A stretch of 64,000 nucleotides of DNA from Eggerthella timonensis (GTDB taxonomy: Bacteria; Actinomycetota; Coriobacteriia; Coriobacteriales; Eggerthellaceae). This document shows positions 43,607-52,861 of the stretch, in pieces. How positions within the stretch are numbered: position 1 is the first letter of the stretch; each line of letters opens with the position of its first letter. The stretch lies in assembly GCF_900184265.1 (NCBI RefSeq), contig NZ_FXXA01000002.1:1780959-1844958 (forward strand). Direction: 5' to 3'. The notes below the pieces were generated by a model. That model was not told the origin of the DNA and made no database searches. It saw only the letters and a list, made by a program, of their open reading frames with translations. A program made the translations under genes and the position numbers.

Positions 43607-46138
43607 GTGAAGCTGGTGGTAACCGAGAAGAACGACGCGGCTCAGAAGATCGCCGATTTGCTCGGCGTCAAGAAACCCAAGGCGGACAAGGTGTACTCGA
43701 CGCCGGTGTACCGTTTCGACGTCGACGGGGAGGAATGGGTGACCATCGGCCTGCGCGGCCACATCCTCGAGCCCGACTTCGCGCCGACGATGGTGTACAA
43801 GAAGCGCGGCGGATGGCAGGGCGTCACCGAGGAGGGCGAGACGCTCCCGGCCGAGCTGCCCGCGACGCTGCCGAAGCCCCCGTTCAAAAAGAAGAAGCCC
43901 TTCACCGAGGACGGCGTGGAGCTTAAGTCCTGGAAGATGGACGCGCTGCCGTACCTCGTGTACGCCCCCATCAACAAGCTGCCGAAGGAGAAGGAGATCA
44001 TTCGCTCGCTGAAGAACCTCGCGAAGAAGGCCGACTCGGTCATCATCGCGACCGACTTCGACCGCGAGGGCGAGCTCATCGGAAGCGACGCGCTCAGCTG
44101 CATCCAGGAAGTGAATCCCACGGCCCCCGTGTCGCGCGCCCGCTACTCGGCGTTCACGAAAGAGGAGATCACTCACGCGTTCGACAACCTCGTCGAGCTC
44201 GACACGAACCTCGCCTCCGCCGGCGCCTCGCGCCAGGACATCGACCTCATCTGGGGCGCGGTGCTCACGCGCTACCTGACGCTCGTGAAGTTCGCCGGCT
44301 ACGGCAACGTGCGCTCGTCGGGCCGCGTGCAGACGCCCACGCTCGCCCTCATCGTGGCGCGCGAGCGCGAGCGCCTCGCGTTCATCCCGGAAGACTACTG
44401 GGTGATCCGCGGCGCGTTCGGCACCGATCCCGACGCTTTCGAAGCCCCGCACGCCACGGCCCGCTTCAAGGCCGAGGCCGAGGCGAACGCGGTCATGGCG
44501 CACGTGGAGGGCGTGACGAGCGCGACCGTGTCGTCGGTGGAGAAGAAGAAGCGCACGGTGCAGCCGCCCGCGCCGTTCAACACCACGTCGCTCATGGCGG
44601 CGGCATCGGCCGAGGGCCTGAGCCCCGCGCGCACCATGCGCATCGCCGAGAGCCTGTACATGGACGGCTACATCTCCTACCCCCGTGTGGACAACACCGT
44701 GTACCCGAGCTCGCTCGATCTCGCCGACACGGTGAAGGCCATCTCCGGCAACCCCGCCTACGCGCCGTACTGCAAGGAGCTGCTGGCGAAGGGCAAGCTC
44801 ACGGCCACGCGCGGCAAGAAGGAGACGACGGACCACCCGCCCATCTACCCGACGGCCAAGGCCACGCCCGACGACCTGGCGCCCGCCGACTACAAGCTGT
44901 ACAACCTCATCGCGCGCCGCTTCCTGGCGACGCTGTCCGAGGCGGCCGTCATCGAGGGCACGAAGGTTACCCTCGACGTGAACGCCGAGCCGTTCGTGGC
45001 GAAGGGCGACGTGCTGGTGAAGCAGGGCTACCGCGCCATCTACCCCTACGGCCTCAAGAAGGACGAGCAGCTGCCCGCGCTGTCCGAAGGCGATACGATC
45101 GCGTTCGGCGGCGCCACCTGCACGAAGAAGCAGACCGAGCCGCCCGCGCGCTACAGCCAGGGCAAGCTCATCCAGGAGATGGAAAAGCTGGGCCTCGGCA
45201 CGAAGTCCACGCGCCACTCCATCATCGAGCGCCTCTACGCGGTGAAGTACTGCATGAACGACCCCATCGAGCCCAGCCAGCTGGGCATGGCCGTGTGCGA
45301 CGCCCTCGACAAGTTCGCGCCGCACATCACGCACCCCGAGATGACGGCCGAGCTCGAGGAGGAGATGGACAACATCGCCGAGGGCCGCACGACGAAAACG
45401 CAGGTGGTGGACACGAGCCGCAACCTCCTGTCCGAGCAGCTGGCAAGCCTGCTGCCGCATTCCGAGGAGGTCAAGGAAGCCCTGGCCGACGCCGTGGCCG
45501 CCGACGCCTACGTGGGGCCGTGCCCGAAGTGCGGCAAGGATCTGCAGCTGCGCGCGTCGCAGAAGACCCGCAGCATGTTCATCGGCTGCTCCGGCTGGCC
45601 CGACTGCGACGTGACCTATCCGCTGCCGAAGGGCAAGGTGGAGGCCGTTCCCGAGCCGTGCCCCACCTGCGGCATGCCGCAGGTGAAGGTGACCGCGTTC
45701 CGATCCAAGCCGCGCACCATCTGCATCGACCCGCATTGCGCCACGAACCAGGAGCCCGACGTGGTGGTGGGCGAGTGCCCGGCCTGCAAGGAGAAGGGCA
45801 TCCAGGCGAAGCTGATCGCGCAGAAGAACCCGCGCACGCTCAAGCGCTTCATCCGCTGCGAGAACTACGACGACTGCGGCACGGGCTACCCGCTGCCCCA
45901 GTACGGCGCGCTCACGGCCACCGAGGAGGTGTGCGAGCATTGCGGCGCGCCCATGGTGATCGTCACCACCGCGCGCGGCCCGTGGAAGCTGTGCCCCAAC
46001 TTCGACTGCCCCGGCAAGGAGCAGAAGGAGGACGCGAAGGACGCCAAGGGCGCGAAGGGGGCCGTCGCGAAGAAGCCGGCGGCGAAGAAGGCGCCTGCCA
46101 AGAAAGCCCCGGCGAAGAAGGCTGCGGCGAAGAAGTAG
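43607..46138 (+). CDS. topA: DNA topoisomerase I, archaeal-type TopA
   Basis: 843 residues from a GTG start with ACAGGAGGG upstream. TOPRIM residues are in VVTEKNDAA and ATDFDREGELIG; the catalytic Tyr is Tyr358 in YISYPRVDNTVYP. The body resembles archaeal/eukaryal-type type IA enzymes more than E. coli TopA. The C-terminal part has five zinc-ribbon-like Cys clusters (CPKC, CPTC, CPAC, CEHC and related), then a Lys/Ala-Pro tail of about 40 residues like histone H1. It relaxes negative supercoils. Confidence 0.93.
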   Translation: MKLVVTEKNDAAQKIADLLGVKKPKADKVYSTPVYRFDVDGEEWVTIGLRGHILEPDFAPTMVYKKRGGWQGVTEEGETLPAELPATLPKPPFKKKKPFTEDGVELKSWKMDALPYLVYAPINKLPKEKEIIRSLKNLAKKADSVIIATDFDREGELIGSDALSCIQEVNPTAPVSRARYSAFTKEEITHAFDNLVELDTNLASAGASRQDIDLIWGAVLTRYLTLVKFAGYGNVRSSGRVQTPTLALIVARERERLAFIPEDYWVIRGAFGTDPDAFEAPHATARFKAEAEANAVMAHVEGVTSATVSSVEKKKRTVQPPAPFNTTSLMAAASAEGLSPARTMRIAESLYMDGYISYPRVDNTVYPSSLDLADTVKAISGNPAYAPYCKELLAKGKLTATRGKKETTDHPPIYPTAKATPDDLAPADYKLYNLIARRFLATLSEAAVIEGTKVTLDVNAEPFVAKGDVLVKQGYRAIYPYGLKKDEQLPALSEGDTIAFGGATCTKKQTEPPARYSQGKLIQEMEKLGLGTKSTRHSIIERLYAVKYCMNDPIEPSQLGMAVCDALDKFAPHITHPEMTAELEEEMDNIAEGRTTKTQVVDTSRNLLSEQLASLLPHSEEVKEALADAVAADAYVGPCPKCGKDLQLRASQKTRSMFIGCSGWPDCDVTYPLPKGKVEAVPEPCPTCGMPQVKVTAFRSKPRTICIDPHCATNQEPDVVVGECPACKEKGIQAKLIAQKNPRTLKRFIRCENYDDCGTGYPLPQYGALTATEEVCEHCGAPMVIVTTARGPWKLCPNFDCPGKEQKEDAKDAKGAKGAVAKKPAAKKAPAKKAPAKKAAAKK

Positions 46139-46270
46139 CGAACCGTCTTGGATGCGGTGAACTGGTTGACGATGCCGGCAGGGAAAGACCCGCCGGCATC
46201 GTTCGTTTTCGCGCGGGGGATCGGCGGGCGGGAGGTCGGCAGACCGGAGTGCTCTCGAGCGTTTGCGGGG

Positions 46271-46486
46271 CTAATGCTCGAGAGGCATGAGCAGCTGGTA
46301 CGCCTCTATGCCGAGCGGCTCGGCGATCTTTTGCAGGTTCAACGTGGACACGTTGATGCGGCGCTGCTCGATGCCCCCGATATAGGTGCGGTGAAGGCCC
46401 GTCTTGTTCGCAAGCTGTTCTTGCGAGAGACCGGCCTTCTTTCGGTAGTGCCGTAGATTGGTCGAAAGCGTCAGCAGGATATCCAT
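46271..46486 (-). CDS. Small XRE-family regulator (controller-like)
   Basis: 71 residues with an HTH (LSQEQLANKTGLHRTYIGGIE), close in layout to restriction-modification controller proteins and small phage repressors. The ATG at 46486 is preceded by GAAGG. It is divergent from the surface-protein gene at 46659 and may control it; no methylase or nuclease gene is near. Confidence 0.72.
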   Translation of the reverse strand: MDILLTLSTNLRHYRKKAGLSQEQLANKTGLHRTYIGGIEQRRINVSTLNLQKIAEPLGIEAYQLLMPLEH

Positions 46487-46577
46487 TAACCTTCATCTCA
46501 GATAGCGGCGGATGCCCGTAGTTCCTGACGACAAGTTTCAAATAACTCATAATATAAATCGACAGAATATATATAGC

Positions 46578-46605
46578 TTTACATTGCCGAAGATGCCGTT
46601 ATAAT
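46578..46605 (+). promoter_or_regulatory. Promoter of the BspA-like surface protein gene
   Basis: TTTACA (46578-46583), 16 bases, TATAAT (46600-46605). The 170-base region between the divergent genes is unusually AT-rich for this genome, with several ATATAT runs that could bind the neighbouring regulator. Confidence 0.72.
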
Positions 46606-46658
46606 CAGCATAATGACTATGATATATAGCATTTTGCAGAGAGAGGCGTGAAGAACAT

Positions 46659-49600
46659 ATGCGGCATGGCAACCAAATTCGCAACTCCGGAAGAGCCGTC
46701 TGCGCTTTCGCATGCGCATGCTTGCTTGCGCTGGGCGCGTCCGTCGGGGCCGTAGCTGAGGCGTCCTGCGCGTTCGCGGCCGAGGGCGTCGAGACGGCTT
46801 CAAGCGGGGATGAGCCTGCGGTCGTGCCGTCCTCTCAAGCGGCCGCGAGCGTGCCGCTCTCCCAAGACCCCAAGCCCGCCGTCGGCGAGATGCGCGCCGA
46901 CGGCCTCGTGTTCCGCGTGCAGCCCGACGGCGCGTCCGCCGCGCTCGTCGGCTGGTACGGCGAGGCGCTCCCCGCCGACGTCGTGATCCCCGCGCGCGTG
47001 TCGAGCGGCGGCGACCCCTACGAGGTGCGGGCGATCGGCCTAGCCGACGACGAGGGGCGCTGCGGGCCCCTGCTTAAAGGCTCCGAGATCGAGTCGCTCT
47101 CGATCCCCGCGACCGTCTCCGAGATCGCCGACGGCGCTCTCGCCGGCTGCGATTCCCTGTCCCGCATCGCCGTCTCTCACGAGAACGAAGCCTACTCCTC
47201 CTTCGACGGCATGCTGTTCTCGAAGGACCTCTCAAGCCTCCTGCTCGTTCCCGAGGGCAAGGAGGGCGCTGCCCGCATCCCCGACCAGACGGCGACTGTC
47301 CCTGCCTCGGCATTTTCCCGGTGCCAGAGGCTCCAAGCCGTCCAGGCCGGGGAGGGCTGCGCCGCGTGCTCCTCGCGGAACGGTATCCTGTATTCCAAGG
47401 ACATGAAGGCGCTCGTCGCGTGCCCGCCCGGCGCGGGCGGGGCCGTCGTCGTCCCGGAGGGCGTCGAGTCCGTCGCCCCCGGCGCGTTCGCGGGCTGCTC
47501 CGTGGACTCGATCGCGGTTCTCGGCGAAGTGAATTCCATCGCCCCCGACGCGTTCGACGAGGCCGCGAAGTCGGCCGTCGTCGCGCTGCCGGAAGGCTCC
47601 GACCGCGGGGTCTGGGAGGCCGCGGGCTTCTCGCGGTTCGCCGAGCCGGCGAGCCCCGGCGACACGGCCGAGCCCGAACCTGCCGGCCCCGACGCGCCAG
47701 AAGGCGAGGATCCCGGCTCCCCGCGGGCCGGGCTCTCCTTCGAGGTGCTTGGCGACTACACGCTGGCCGCCTCCTGGGCCGGAGGCGAGGCCCCCGCGAC
47801 GATCGAGGTCCCCGCCGCCGCCGAGGTCGGGGGCGCGTCCTACCGCGTGAGCGCCGTCGCCCCCGCGGGCTTCTCGAACCTGGCGACCCTCGAGTCCGTC
47901 GTCCTCCCGGCGGGCCTCTCGACGATCGGCGACGCCGCCTTCGCGGGCTGCTCGAGCCTCTCCTCCGTCAACGTCCCCGACGGCGTCTCCTCGATCGGCG
48001 AGCGCGCCTTCGAGGCGACGGCGCTGACGGAGGCGTGGCTCCCTGAAAGCGTCGAGGCGGTGGGCCCGCGCGCGTTCGCGTCGTGCGCCTCCTTGGCCCG
48101 CGTGGTCGCGCTCGGGACCCCCGACGTCGCCGCGGACGCCCTCGCCGAGTGCTCGGGCGTCTCGGTCTACTGCCCGTCGGGCTCCGAGGGCGCCTGGAAC
48201 CCCGGCCTTCCCGCCGCGGGCAACCGCGTGCTCCCGTACGCCGCGACGCTCTCTGCCGAGCCGCTGGCCCTGGCCGCCGGCGAGACCGCCGACCTGCTGG
48301 AGGGAGGCGGGCTGCTCGCCCCCGAGCCCGTGGAGGCGTCCTACTCCTACCCGGCCAAGCCGCTTTCCGTCGACGCCGACGGCTCGGTCGCCGGCAAGTC
48401 CGAGGGCGCGGCCGACGTGGCCGTGTCGCTCTCCCTCGACGGCGTCGAGCTCGCCCGCGCCTCGCGCCCGGTCGAGGTCGCCCCCGGCGAGGCCGGCGCC
48501 GTTCCCGAGCCCGCGGTCGTCAGCGAGGACCGCCCGCTCCTTCCGTCCGCCTACCTCGCCGGCGAGCGCGCCGCGGCGGCCCCCATCAGCGTCACCGCGC
48601 CGGTCGCCGTCACCTTCGGCGACGGCAACGGCTACGACGTGGCGAACCCCGCCGACAGCGTGACGTCGAGCGCCAGCTTCAAGAACAACGGCGACTATCA
48701 GGTTCGGCTCGCGAGCGTGTCTTGCGCCGACGCAGGCGCCGGATCGGTTCTCGACGCGAAACAAGGCGCACCGGCCCTGGAGTCCCAAGACCTGTTCTCC
48801 ATCGCGCCAACATCTGATCCCTCAAAGTCGGTGTCGTTCGGCCTGACCGACACTGGCGTCGTCCCTACCGATAAAGCGGCTTTCGCCGCCGATCCCGGAA
48901 GCACGCTCGTGTGCTCCTTCGGCTTGGACCTTGCAAATGCCCAGATCGAAAGCTCGGCCGCCGACCATGGCATGACCGTGAAGCCGCTGGCGACGGTGAC
49001 TTGCACGTTCGAGCTTGTTCCCGGGCAGGGCAAGGAGAGCGACTCCTTCTACCTCAAGGACGTCGACAAGGACCTGACGTACAGCCTCGTCGAGGTGAAA
49101 TCGCATGCTGAGGACATCTCCGCGAAAGGCGAAAGCTCCGAGTGGTACCGTCAATACGAGGGCTACATCGCCGACGAATCCGCATACGAATGCTGGACGA
49201 CGTGGGACGGCACCCCCTACGAGGTGCGCGTCATCGGCATCAACCACGACGTAAAGTCGGACGGAACCGGAAAGGCCGGCCTCACGTTCCAGTTCAAGAA
49301 TCTTCTGAACGATGAGCACAGCATGAAGCCCGTAAACATCAGCGCTGGCGGCTGGGGCTCTAGCGATCTTCGAAAGAGCATGAACGAGGGCGTCATTTGG
49401 AAATCGGTTCCAAGCGACCTGAGTGAGGCGATCGAGGCCGTGCAAAAGGGGTACGGGATCGAGAGAAATCAGACGTCTCCCGATGTCGAATATTCTCCCG
49501 ACAAACTTTTCGTCGCCAGCTACTTCGAGCTCACGGGGACAGTTCAGGGCCGTTGGCTTTCGAAAGAATGGCTGTCTCGCGAAGGTTCGCAATACGAATA

Positions 49601-49811
49601 CTGGAAGGGAAAGGTCGAGAACGGACTTGGCGAAAACCCCAGACTCGTCAAGGGGTTCCAGAATACGCCGGGCGTCCCGAACCTCTGGTGGGAGCGTTCG
49701 ATATACCCTGACACGGACACCCATTTCTTCCGCGTCATAACGGACGGCAATCCTAGCAACAATGGAAGCGCAAGCGCTCCCGGCGGCGTGTGCCCCTGCT
49801 TCTGCCTCTGA
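46659..49811 (+). CDS. Exported BspA-like leucine-rich-repeat surface protein
   Basis: 1050 residues. A Sec signal ends near CAFAAE (about residue 41). Two blocks of LRR_5/BspA-type repeats follow (about 130-330 and 370-520; units such as VPDGVSSIGERAFEAT and LATLESVVLPAGLSTIGDAAF). The middle is a Gly/Ala-rich beta region (about 520-800); the last 250 residues resemble a DUF6273-type domain (SAGGWGSSDLRKSMNEG). There is no LPXTG anchor; the chain ends in PCFCL. Such proteins bind host or bacterial surfaces. Base composition shifts: the first two thirds are very GC-rich, the C-terminal third much less so. Confidence 0.82.
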   Translation: MRHGNQIRNSGRAVCAFACACLLALGASVGAVAEASCAFAAEGVETASSGDEPAVVPSSQAAASVPLSQDPKPAVGEMRADGLVFRVQPDGASAALVGWYGEALPADVVIPARVSSGGDPYEVRAIGLADDEGRCGPLLKGSEIESLSIPATVSEIADGALAGCDSLSRIAVSHENEAYSSFDGMLFSKDLSSLLLVPEGKEGAARIPDQTATVPASAFSRCQRLQAVQAGEGCAACSSRNGILYSKDMKALVACPPGAGGAVVVPEGVESVAPGAFAGCSVDSIAVLGEVNSIAPDAFDEAAKSAVVALPEGSDRGVWEAAGFSRFAEPASPGDTAEPEPAGPDAPEGEDPGSPRAGLSFEVLGDYTLAASWAGGEAPATIEVPAAAEVGGASYRVSAVAPAGFSNLATLESVVLPAGLSTIGDAAFAGCSSLSSVNVPDGVSSIGERAFEATALTEAWLPESVEAVGPRAFASCASLARVVALGTPDVAADALAECSGVSVYCPSGSEGAWNPGLPAAGNRVLPYAATLSAEPLALAAGETADLLEGGGLLAPEPVEASYSYPAKPLSVDADGSVAGKSEGAADVAVSLSLDGVELARASRPVEVAPGEAGAVPEPAVVSEDRPLLPSAYLAGERAAAAPISVTAPVAVTFGDGNGYDVANPADSVTSSASFKNNGDYQVRLASVSCADAGAGSVLDAKQGAPALESQDLFSIAPTSDPSKSVSFGLTDTGVVPTDKAAFAADPGSTLVCSFGLDLANAQIESSAADHGMTVKPLATVTCTFELVPGQGKESDSFYLKDVDKDLTYSLVEVKSHAEDISAKGESSEWYRQYEGYIADESAYECWTTWDGTPYEVRVIGINHDVKSDGTGKAGLTFQFKNLLNDEHSMKPVNISAGGWGSSDLRKSMNEGVIWKSVPSDLSEAIEAVQKGYGIERNQTSPDVEYSPDKLFVASYFELTGTVQGRWLSKEWLSREGSQYEYWKGKVENGLGENPRLVKGFQNTPGVPNLWWERSIYPDTDTHFFRVITDGNPSNNGSASAPGGVCPCFCL

Positions 49812-49838
49812 TCGGCGATGGAAAGGAAGGCGGAAAGC

Positions 49839-50678
49839 ATGCAACGCAACAGAGCAGGGATCAGGCTTCGCTGGGTCGGGCATGCGGCGGCGGTCTGCGT
49901 CCTGGCGGCCTCGCTCGCGCTGTCGGGCACGGCCTTCGCAGGCTCCATGCAGCTCGGTCTGCGCGTGTGGGACTCTTCGCAGGGCCAGGGCTCGGAAGAT
50001 GGAGGCCAGCCGGGAGCGACGCTGCTCGGCATTCGGGTGACGGACTCGTCGAGCTCGGCTCCGCTGACCGTGCGGGTATCGTTCGACCCCTGCAACGGTT
50101 CGGCTGTGTCGATGCGGGAGGTTCCTTACAACTCGCCTGCGTCCGAGCCCGGCATCCCGGTACGCGACGGGTATTCTTTCCTCGGCTGGTTCGATGCTCC
50201 CTCAGGCGGGTTGCTCTACGATTTCTCTTCGCCGGCGACATCCGACGTCGTGCTCTACGCCCAGTGGGCGCTGAGGGTGTCCTGCGACGTGCCCGCAACC
50301 GCCGTCGTCGCGATCGACGCTTCGGGGGACGCAACGGGCCAGGTTCTGCCCTTCGTGTCTGGATCCGTGGCTCCCATCGAGGTGAGCGCCGTCAAGAGCG
50401 CAAGGCTCGCAGGAGCGGAGTCCGTCTTCTCCGACCCGGCAACCCTCGTCGGCGTCCGCATGACCCTCGAGCCGCCCGCCTCCGCGGGCTCGGCCGTGCA
50501 GGTCCCGCTCGAGACCTCGGCGGACGGCCAGCCCGCGGGTTTCGTCGTCCCCGCCAAGGGCACCCTCGCGGTGTCGTTCGGTCTGTCGCTCCCGGCGAAT
50601 GCGAAGCTCTCTTTCGTCGAATCCTCCGCTGAGATCTGCCGGCTCAGCTACGTGATCGGCGCGGCGCCGTCGAGTTGA
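49839..50678 (+). CDS. Exported InlB B-repeat protein
   Basis: 279 residues from the ATG at 49839 (GGCGGAAAG upstream; an ATG at 49818 is possible). A Sec signal ends near AFAG. Residues about 80-145 form one Listeria-Bacteroides InlB B repeat (DGYSFLGWFDAPSGG, LYAQW). The C-terminal part is a beta-rich domain of unknown type. It follows the BspA-like gene after 27 bases and is likely co-expressed with it. Confidence 0.78.
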   Translation: MQRNRAGIRLRWVGHAAAVCVLAASLALSGTAFAGSMQLGLRVWDSSQGQGSEDGGQPGATLLGIRVTDSSSSAPLTVRVSFDPCNGSAVSMREVPYNSPASEPGIPVRDGYSFLGWFDAPSGGLLYDFSSPATSDVVLYAQWALRVSCDVPATAVVAIDASGDATGQVLPFVSGSVAPIEVSAVKSARLAGAESVFSDPATLVGVRMTLEPPASAGSAVQVPLETSADGQPAGFVVPAKGTLAVSFGLSLPANAKLSFVESSAEICRLSYVIGAAPSS

Positions 50679-50720
50679 CGGGCCGGGCGATTCCTTCCCG
50701 CGTGCGGAAGCCTTTCGTGT

Positions 50721-50840
50721 TGGCAGAGATCGAACGATATGAACGATTTTCCGGCATGTTTTTCGTCTTCGGTCGGGAAAGCACCAGGTCGCTAAAAGTT
50801 AGCTTTGGCTATTATCGTTCATAACGTTCGATCTCTGCCA
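50721..50840. repeat. Long inverted-repeat element E (120 nt)
   Basis: Arms 50721-50747 and 50814-50840 pair at 26 of 27 positions; ends are TGGCAGAGATCG and CGATCTCTGCCA. A small hairpin GCTAA-AAG-TTAGC (50791-50803) lies close to the right arm. The 338-base gap 50679-51016 also holds a possible mdh -10 box TACAAT at 50973-50978. Confidence 0.75.
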
Positions 50841-51016
50841 CGGAGGCTGCAAGGCCTCAAGTTGTACGTCTTGCGGCCCCCCGTATGGGTGCCTAAGGGC
50901 GTCGGCTCGCGCGCGACGTGCCGTTTCGCTGGAGATACGCGGCTCGCCTTCGCGCTTGGCCGCCCCAAGCGCTACAATGCAGGGCGCAGAACCTGACATC
51001 GAAGGAGAGCTATCAC

Positions 51017-51940
51017 ATGCCCAAGGTAACCATCGTCGGCGCCGGCAACGTCGGTGCCACCGCCGCCCACATCATCGCATCCAAGAACCTGGCCGACGTC
51101 GTGCTCATCGACGTGGCCGAGGGCCTGCCCCAGGGCAAGGCGCTCGACATGATGCACATGCGCAGCGTCGAGCAGTTCACGGTCAAGGTGACCGGCACCA
51201 ACGACTATGCCGATACGCGCGACTCCGACGTGGTGGTCATCACCGCCGGCATCGCCCGCAAGCCCGGCATGACCCGCGAGGACCTGCTCGGCGTGAACGC
51301 CGGCATCATGAAGTCGGTGATCGGCCAGGCCATGGAGGCGTCCCCGAACGCCGTGTTCATCTGCGTGACGAACCCGCTCGACGTCATGACCACGCTGGCG
51401 TTCCGCGAGTCGGGCCTGCCGGCGAACCGCCTCATGGGCATGGGCGGCGTGCTGGACTCCTCGCGCCTCGCGTTCGCGGTGTGCGAGCAGCTGGGCTGCC
51501 CGCCGGCGTCGGTGACGGCTTGGGCCGTGGGCGCGCACGGCGAGGGCATGGTGTGCTGGCCGCGCTTCACCACGGTCGACGGCACCCCCATCACCGAGCT
51601 CATGGACGAGTCGGCGGTGGCCAGCGTGGTGCAGCGCTGCGTGAAGGGCGGCGCCGAAGTGGTGGCCTTCCTCAAGACCGGCAGCGCCTACTACGCTCCC
51701 GGCGCATCCATCGCGAAGATGGTGGAAGCCATCCTCACCGACTCGCACGAGGTCATGAGCGTGTGCGCGCACATCGACGGCCAGTACGGCATCGACGACC
51801 TCTACATGAACGTGCCGGTGCGCCTCGGCAAGAACGGCGTCGAGGAGGTCGTGGAGTTCGACCTGAACGACGACGAGCTGGCAGCCCTGCGCGCCAGCGC
51901 CGACAGCGTCCGCGCCGGGCTGGCTAACCTGCCGGAGTAA
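51017..51940 (+). CDS. mdh: Malate dehydrogenase (LDH-like type)
   Basis: 307 residues. NAD-binding IVGAGNVGA, NPLDVMT, and the catalytic His in AVGAHGEGM are visible; the substrate-binding Arg loop is IARKPGMTRED. LDH-like malate dehydrogenases interconvert malate and oxaloacetate. The ATG at 51017 has AAGGAGAG upstream. Together with the fumarase genes at 54364 it would feed a reductive malate-fumarate branch. Confidence 0.93.
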   Translation: MPKVTIVGAGNVGATAAHIIASKNLADVVLIDVAEGLPQGKALDMMHMRSVEQFTVKVTGTNDYADTRDSDVVVITAGIARKPGMTREDLLGVNAGIMKSVIGQAMEASPNAVFICVTNPLDVMTTLAFRESGLPANRLMGMGGVLDSSRLAFAVCEQLGCPPASVTAWAVGAHGEGMVCWPRFTTVDGTPITELMDESAVASVVQRCVKGGAEVVAFLKTGSAYYAPGASIAKMVEAILTDSHEVMSVCAHIDGQYGIDDLYMNVPVRLGKNGVEEVVEFDLNDDELAALRASADSVRAGLANLPE

Positions 51941-51991
51941 GCGCGGCGGAGCGAGGGCGGGCCCCTGCGCCCGCCTGCATCGAAATCAATG

Positions 51992-52048
51992 CATCTTCGC
52001 TCCGAAAACACGCCACAGCCGCTGTGGCGTGTTTTCGGAGCGAAGATG
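51992..52048. repeat. 28-bp perfect stem hairpin in the nitroreductase leader
   Basis: 51992-52019 and 52021-52048 are perfectly complementary with a single base between them. The right arm ends only 9 bases before the AAGGGAGG ribosome-binding site of the downstream gene, so besides ending mdh transcription it could control the next gene's translation or processing. Confidence 0.85.
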
Positions 52049-52065
52049 TTTCAAGGGAGGCATCC

Positions 52066-52860
52066 ATGCTGATCGAAATCGAAGAAGAACGCTGCATCGG
52101 GTGCGGACGGTGCGTCGCCGACTGCGTGGGAACGAACTTGCTGGTGGAGAACGGGATCGCGCGCGTGAAAGGCCGCTGTATCCTGTGCGGGCACTGCGTG
52201 GCCATCTGCCTGACGGCTGCCGTGTCGATCCCGAGCTTGGACATGGCTGACGTGGAGCCCGCCGCGCCCGCAAGCGAGACGCTCGACGCGGTCGCGCTGC
52301 TGCGCGCCATCAAGTCGCGCCGCAGCGTGCGCGACTACCGCCCGCGTCCGGTGGGGCGCGACGAGCTCGAGCTCGTGCTGCAAGCGGGCCGCTACACCGC
52401 GACGGCCAAGAACGCCCAAGGATGCCGCTTCGTCGTAGTGCAGGACGCGCTCGACGAGTTCAAGGGCCTCGTGTGGGACGGCATCGACGATCTGCTCGCC
52501 CTGCCGCCCTCCGACAAGCCGCGTTGGGCGAAGCTGTACAAGCCGTTCAGCCGCGGACGGTTCGCCGACGAGCCCGTCGACTTCCTCTTCCGCAACGCGC
52601 CCGCGGTCGTGTTCGTGGCCGCCGAGCGCGCCGACGACGCGGGGCTGGCCGCGCAGAACATGGAGCTCGTGGCCTCCTCGCTCGGCCTCGGCGTGCTGTA
52701 CAACGGCTACCTATGCCGCGCGGCCGAAGAGCTTCCCGCAGCGAAGGCATTTCTCGAAGCGGAGGACAAGCCGCTGCAGGTGTGCATGCTGCTGGGGTAC
52801 CCGGCCGTGTCGTTTCCGCGCACGGCGCCGCGCCTGCCGGGCGACTTCGTGGTGAAGTAG
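52066..52860 (+). CDS. Ferredoxin-nitroreductase fusion
   Basis: 264 residues. Residues 1-60 are a 2[4Fe-4S] ferredoxin (CIGCGRCVADC and CILCGHCVAIC). The rest is an FMN-dependent nitroreductase fold (IKSRRSVRDYRPRPV, YTATAKNAQG, ELVASSLGLGVLYNGYL). The fusion would deliver electrons from the ferredoxin to FMN for reduction of nitro or enone-type substrates. The ATG at 52066 has AAGGGAGG upstream; one base separates its stop from the next gene. Confidence 0.93.
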   Translation: MLIEIEEERCIGCGRCVADCVGTNLLVENGIARVKGRCILCGHCVAICLTAAVSIPSLDMADVEPAAPASETLDAVALLRAIKSRRSVRDYRPRPVGRDELELVLQAGRYTATAKNAQGCRFVVVQDALDEFKGLVWDGIDDLLALPPSDKPRWAKLYKPFSRGRFADEPVDFLFRNAPAVVFVAAERADDAGLAAQNMELVASSLGLGVLYNGYLCRAAEELPAAKAFLEAEDKPLQVCMLLGYPAVSFPRTAPRLPGDFVVK

Positions 52861-52861
52861 C

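Noticed and set aside
43466..45940. 824-codon open frame on the minus strand
   Set aside because: It is antisense to the topoisomerase gene and has no recognisable motif.
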